Shown: in pieces, positions 61,369 through 64,000 of the stretch
Position numbering within the stretch: the first letter of the stretch is position 1
Layout: each line of letters starts with the position of its first letter
Source of the DNA: Advenella sp. FME57
GTDB lineage: Bacteria > Pseudomonadota > Gammaproteobacteria > Burkholderiales > Burkholderiaceae_B
Direction of reading: 5' to 3'
DNA: 64,000 bases
Assembly (NCBI RefSeq): GCF_014897675.1
Contig: NZ_JABUXU010000008.1
Coordinates: 157,124-221,123, forward strand
Position numbers and translations under genes: made by a program
Notes under the pieces: model-generated
The model's database searches: none
Told to the model about the DNA's origin: nothing
What the model saw: the letters and a program-made list of their open reading frames with translations, nothing else

Positions 61369-63657
61369 ATGAATAGCACCAGGAAACTGTGGGTTTATTT
61401 AGCGGCCCTCCTCATCGCTTCCTTCGGTACTCTACTGTGGACGGGTGGTGAAATCTACCGGGAATCGCCTCCTATGCCCGAGCAAGTGGTGTCGACCGAC
61501 GCTCAGGTGATTTACACGCGCTCCGATATCGAGTTGGGTCGCCAAGTCTGGCAGTCCATGGGCGGGATGCAACTCGGATCGATTTGGGGTCACGGCTCCT
61601 ATGTCGCACCGGACTGGAGTGCAGACTGGCTGCACCGGGAGGCGTTAGGCGTATTAGACCTGTGGGCGCAGCGCGAGGTTGGCGTGGCCAGCTACACGGC
61701 ATTGTCTGAGGAACAGCAAACCCTGTTTCAGGCCCGGCTACAGACGAGAATTCGAGACAATACCTACGATCTCTCAAGTAAGACTATCACACTCAATAGT
61801 GATCGTACCGCCGCCATATTGCTCGTTGCCGCCCATTATCAAAGCCTGTTTGGCAACGACCCGGCCACGGCCGAGCTGCGCGAAGCCTACGCGATGAAGA
61901 ACAATACCGTACCGGACGCCGTGCACCGACGCGCGCTTACCGCCTTTTTTTGGTGGACCGCGTGGGCTACCGTCACCGAGCGACCCGGAAGCAACATTAC
62001 TTACACCAATAACTGGCCCAATGAGCCGCTAGTTGGCAACAATCCGCCAGCAAGCTTGTTCTTGTGGTCGGCGTTTAGCGTGATATTGCTTCTCGCAGGC
62101 ATTGCTCTGCTTGGCTGGCACCATGCTGTGACCACAGGACGTCATCAGAAGCCGCATGAATTGCCTCTTACTGATCCAATGTTGCAGGTGGTCGTTACGC
62201 CGTCAATGAAGGCGACAGCGAAGTACTTTTGGGTCCTGCTTGGGATGTTCCTTCTTCAAATCCTGCTTGGCTCTCTCACGGCTCACTACCAGATCGAAGG
62301 TCAAGAGCAATACGGATTTAACCTGTCGGATATTCTCCCGTACTCGATCACCCGCACCTGGCATACCCAGTTAGCGATTCTCTGGATTGCAACGGCCTGG
62401 CTGGCGACCGGCCTTTATATGGGGCCGGCCATTTCGGGCCACGAACCAAAATATCAGCGACTTGGAGTGAACCTGCTCTTTAGCTGTCTATTGATAATCA
62501 TCGTTGGCGCGTTCACCGGGCAATGGTTCGCGGTGATGCAGAAGCTCGGACTGGAGCATAATTTCTGGTTTGGTCACCAAGGTTGGGAATACATTGATAT
62601 CGGTCGCTTCTGGCAATGGTTCTTCTTTATAGGCTTGATGCTGTGGTTGGTGCTGGTCGGACGTGCCTTATGGCCCGCGCTGCGGACTGATTCGGAGTCG
62701 CGATCGCTCGTGGCCTTGCTGTTCCTGTCGACCGTAGCGATCGGACTGTTTTACGCCGCAGCATTGGTGCCGGGTGAACATAGTCACCTTTCAGAAGTTG
62801 AATACTGGCGTTGGTGGCTGGTGCATCTATGGGTCGAAGGCTTCTTCGAGGTCTTCGCCACTGCAGTGCTCGCCATCCTTTTCACGCGCCTGGGTCTATT
62901 GCCGGTCAAGATTGCGACCGTTGCAGTGCTTTTCGCCACTATAGTGTTTATGGCTGGCGGTGTACTTGGAACCTTGCACCATCTGTATTTTAGTGGGACG
63001 CCAGTGACGGTGATCGTGCTCGGCGCCAGCTTCTCCGCGCTTGAAGTCGTGCCGCTGGCCTATATCGGTTTCGAGGCTTATGAGCGATATAGACAAGGTC
63101 ATGCGACGCCGTGGATGATGCGCTATCGTTGGCCCGTCATGTTTTTCCTGGCTGTCGCCTTCTGGAACATCGTCGGGGCTGGTTTACTAGGCTTTCTGAT
63201 CAACCCGCCGCTGTCGCTGTATTACATGCAGGGGCTAAATTTGACGCCGCTGCATGCGCACACCGCGCTTTTCGGCGTGTACGGCATGCTCGGTATTGGA
63301 CTCGTATTGTTCTGCTTGCGCGGCCTAAAGCCGGACCTGGTTTGGCCTGAGCGGCTACTGGCGACAAGTTTCTGGTCGTTCAATATCGGTTTGGCCTTGA
63401 TGGCTGCGCTGACCCTGCTGCCAATCGGCACCCTGCAACTGATAGCGGCGATTGATAAAGGATACTGGTATGCGCGTTCGGCTGAGTTTATGCAGCAGCC
63501 CATAATCAGCTTTCTCGTGTGGATGCGCGTCCCGGGCGACATCATCTTCAGTGTTGGCGCAATAACACTCATGTGGTTCGTGCTCGGGTTGTGGCTCAGG
63601 CCACGTCGAGGACCGGCTATCCTGTCTTCAGAGCACAGTCGGGGAGAGGAAGTTTAA
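61369..63657 (+). CDS. norZ: Quinol-dependent nitric oxide reductase (qNor, large subunit type)
   Basis: 762 aa single-subunit qNor of the haem-copper superfamily, reducing two NO to N2O with quinol electrons in the inner membrane. An N-terminal helix and a large periplasmic region (WQSMGGMQLGSIWGHGSYVAPDWSADWLHRE) replace the NorC subunit. Haem and FeB ligands are visible: TWHTQLAILWIATAW, HLWVEGFFEVFATA with His and Glu, GTLHHLYFSGTP with two His, and LHAHTALFGVYGMLGIG. About 14 helices. It stands alone; no norD/norQ or NorR/NsrR gene adjoins. Detoxification of NO or partial denitrification. Confidence 0.94.
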   Translation: MNSTRKLWVYLAALLIASFGTLLWTGGEIYRESPPMPEQVVSTDAQVIYTRSDIELGRQVWQSMGGMQLGSIWGHGSYVAPDWSADWLHREALGVLDLWAQREVGVASYTALSEEQQTLFQARLQTRIRDNTYDLSSKTITLNSDRTAAILLVAAHYQSLFGNDPATAELREAYAMKNNTVPDAVHRRALTAFFWWTAWATVTERPGSNITYTNNWPNEPLVGNNPPASLFLWSAFSVILLLAGIALLGWHHAVTTGRHQKPHELPLTDPMLQVVVTPSMKATAKYFWVLLGMFLLQILLGSLTAHYQIEGQEQYGFNLSDILPYSITRTWHTQLAILWIATAWLATGLYMGPAISGHEPKYQRLGVNLLFSCLLIIIVGAFTGQWFAVMQKLGLEHNFWFGHQGWEYIDIGRFWQWFFFIGLMLWLVLVGRALWPALRTDSESRSLVALLFLSTVAIGLFYAAALVPGEHSHLSEVEYWRWWLVHLWVEGFFEVFATAVLAILFTRLGLLPVKIATVAVLFATIVFMAGGVLGTLHHLYFSGTPVTVIVLGASFSALEVVPLAYIGFEAYERYRQGHATPWMMRYRWPVMFFLAVAFWNIVGAGLLGFLINPPLSLYYMQGLNLTPLHAHTALFGVYGMLGIGLVLFCLRGLKPDLVWPERLLATSFWSFNIGLALMAALTLLPIGTLQLIAAIDKGYWYARSAEFMQQPIISFLVWMRVPGDIIFSVGAITLMWFVLGLWLRPRRGPAILSSEHSRGEEV

Positions 63658-63882
63658 GAGATGGCCAACTGATATTGTTTTGCATGACAACTTATTAAAC
63701 CGCATCTCTAAGTTGGGGCGAGTCTTGCGAATGTAAACATTTGTGAGAGTGTCGACCCTATCCATTATTCAGGTCAGTAAAAGATGTGATATATGAAAAT
63801 CTTATGACAAATTCATAAACACAATCATCGGCGAAGTTAGCATTACTGCTGATGATTAGAATTTTTCCATGGAGCTTATTCT
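63658..63882. other. Gap after qNor
   Basis: 225 bp of AT-rich sequence. It carries the promoter of whatever follows. No hairpin terminator or operator noticed. Confidence 0.3.
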
Positions 63883-63966
63883 ATGAAATCGTTGTTACGT
63901 TACTTATTGTTTTCCGTTTTGCTGGCAGTCGGACAAATTTCCTATTGTAACTACCCCGTAAAATAA
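63883..63966 (+). CDS. Possible 27-residue membrane peptide
   Basis: ORF MKSLLRYLLFSVLLAVGQIS followed by YCNYPVK and TAA, with GGAG 8 bases before ATG. It has a basic start, one hydrophobic helix and a Cys, so it could be a small membrane protein or the disrupted signal-peptide start of a longer gene (for example a metal efflux component). The window ends 34 bases later, so context is missing. Confidence 0.3.
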   Translation: MKSLLRYLLFSVLLAVGQISYCNYPVK

Positions 63967-64000
63967 TACAGATTACTCGTAGAATTTCTTTTAAGCTAAA

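Noticed and set aside
1..64000. Insertion sequences, prophage, CRISPR arrays, rRNA and tRNA genes
   Set aside because: Looked for transposase or integrase motifs, regular repeat-spacer patterns and cloverleaf signatures; none seen.

Overview
The window looks like a chromosomal stretch of an environmental betaproteobacterium of the Alcaligenaceae (Bordetella/Achromobacter/Advenella-like). The evidence is six Bug/TctC-type periplasmic receptors, each next to a catabolic gene set, many LysR regulators, an OsmC-YcaO fusion protein and a Zur-type TonB/CobN locus. The genus is an inference; there is no rRNA or tRNA gene. I see no transposase, integrase, phage gene or CRISPR array, and the few pseudogenes are small decayed remnants.

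Layout. 1-4.3 kb: the end of one D-aminoacylase-type amidohydrolase, then a second one in an operon with a Bug receptor, divergent from a LysR gene. 4.3-11.3 kb: a perfect 18-bp Zur-like palindrome followed by a tightly coupled operon of TonB-dependent receptor, exported CobN-like protein, MotA/TolQ/ExbB-like protein and DUF2149 (ExbD-like) protein. This is the most interesting system in the window. 11.4-16.3 kb: a catabolic operon with a HisD-like dehydrogenase, SDR, LacI regulator, Bug receptor and HpcH/HpaI aldolase. 16.6-22.5 kb: accessory genes, namely a MarR remnant, Rrf2 regulator, epoxide hydrolase, class A beta-lactamase, intact MarR gene with divergent FAD monooxygenase, and an orphan gene. 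22.7-31.9 kb: MFS transporter with ArsR regulator, truncated SDR, small hypothetical, lactate permease, XRE-cupin regulator, class II aldolase with Bug receptor behind tandem operators, and a hemolysin III protein. 32.2-35.0 kb: a small Cys-containing ORF and the OsmC-YcaO fusion.

35.2-42.4 kb: a LysR-controlled operon of Bug receptor, ADP-forming acyl-CoA synthetase, two enoyl-CoA hydratases and an aldehyde dehydrogenase, suggesting uptake, CoA activation, hydration/cleavage and aldehyde oxidation of an organic acid. 42.4-48.1 kb: a glutathione transferase remnant, a GcvA-like LysR, then family III CoA-transferase, two half-size MaoC/hotdog hydratases and a citrate-synthase-like lyase, with a convergent Bug receptor. 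This reads as a CoA-dependent route that ends in C-C cleavage. 48.4-53.6 kb: a fused double ABC exporter (CydDC-like), a methyltransferase, and a hypothetical gene bracketed by direct repeats. 54-61 kb: a Bug receptor, ThDP enzyme and LysR set; a divergent quinone reductase/HxlR pair; a DASS-family anion transporter. 61.4-63.7 kb: a quinol-dependent nitric oxide reductase (qNor), then a possible 27-residue membrane peptide.

Functions were assigned by reading motifs only. Starts were moved to internal codons where a Shine-Dalgarno sequence or family N-terminus favoured it.
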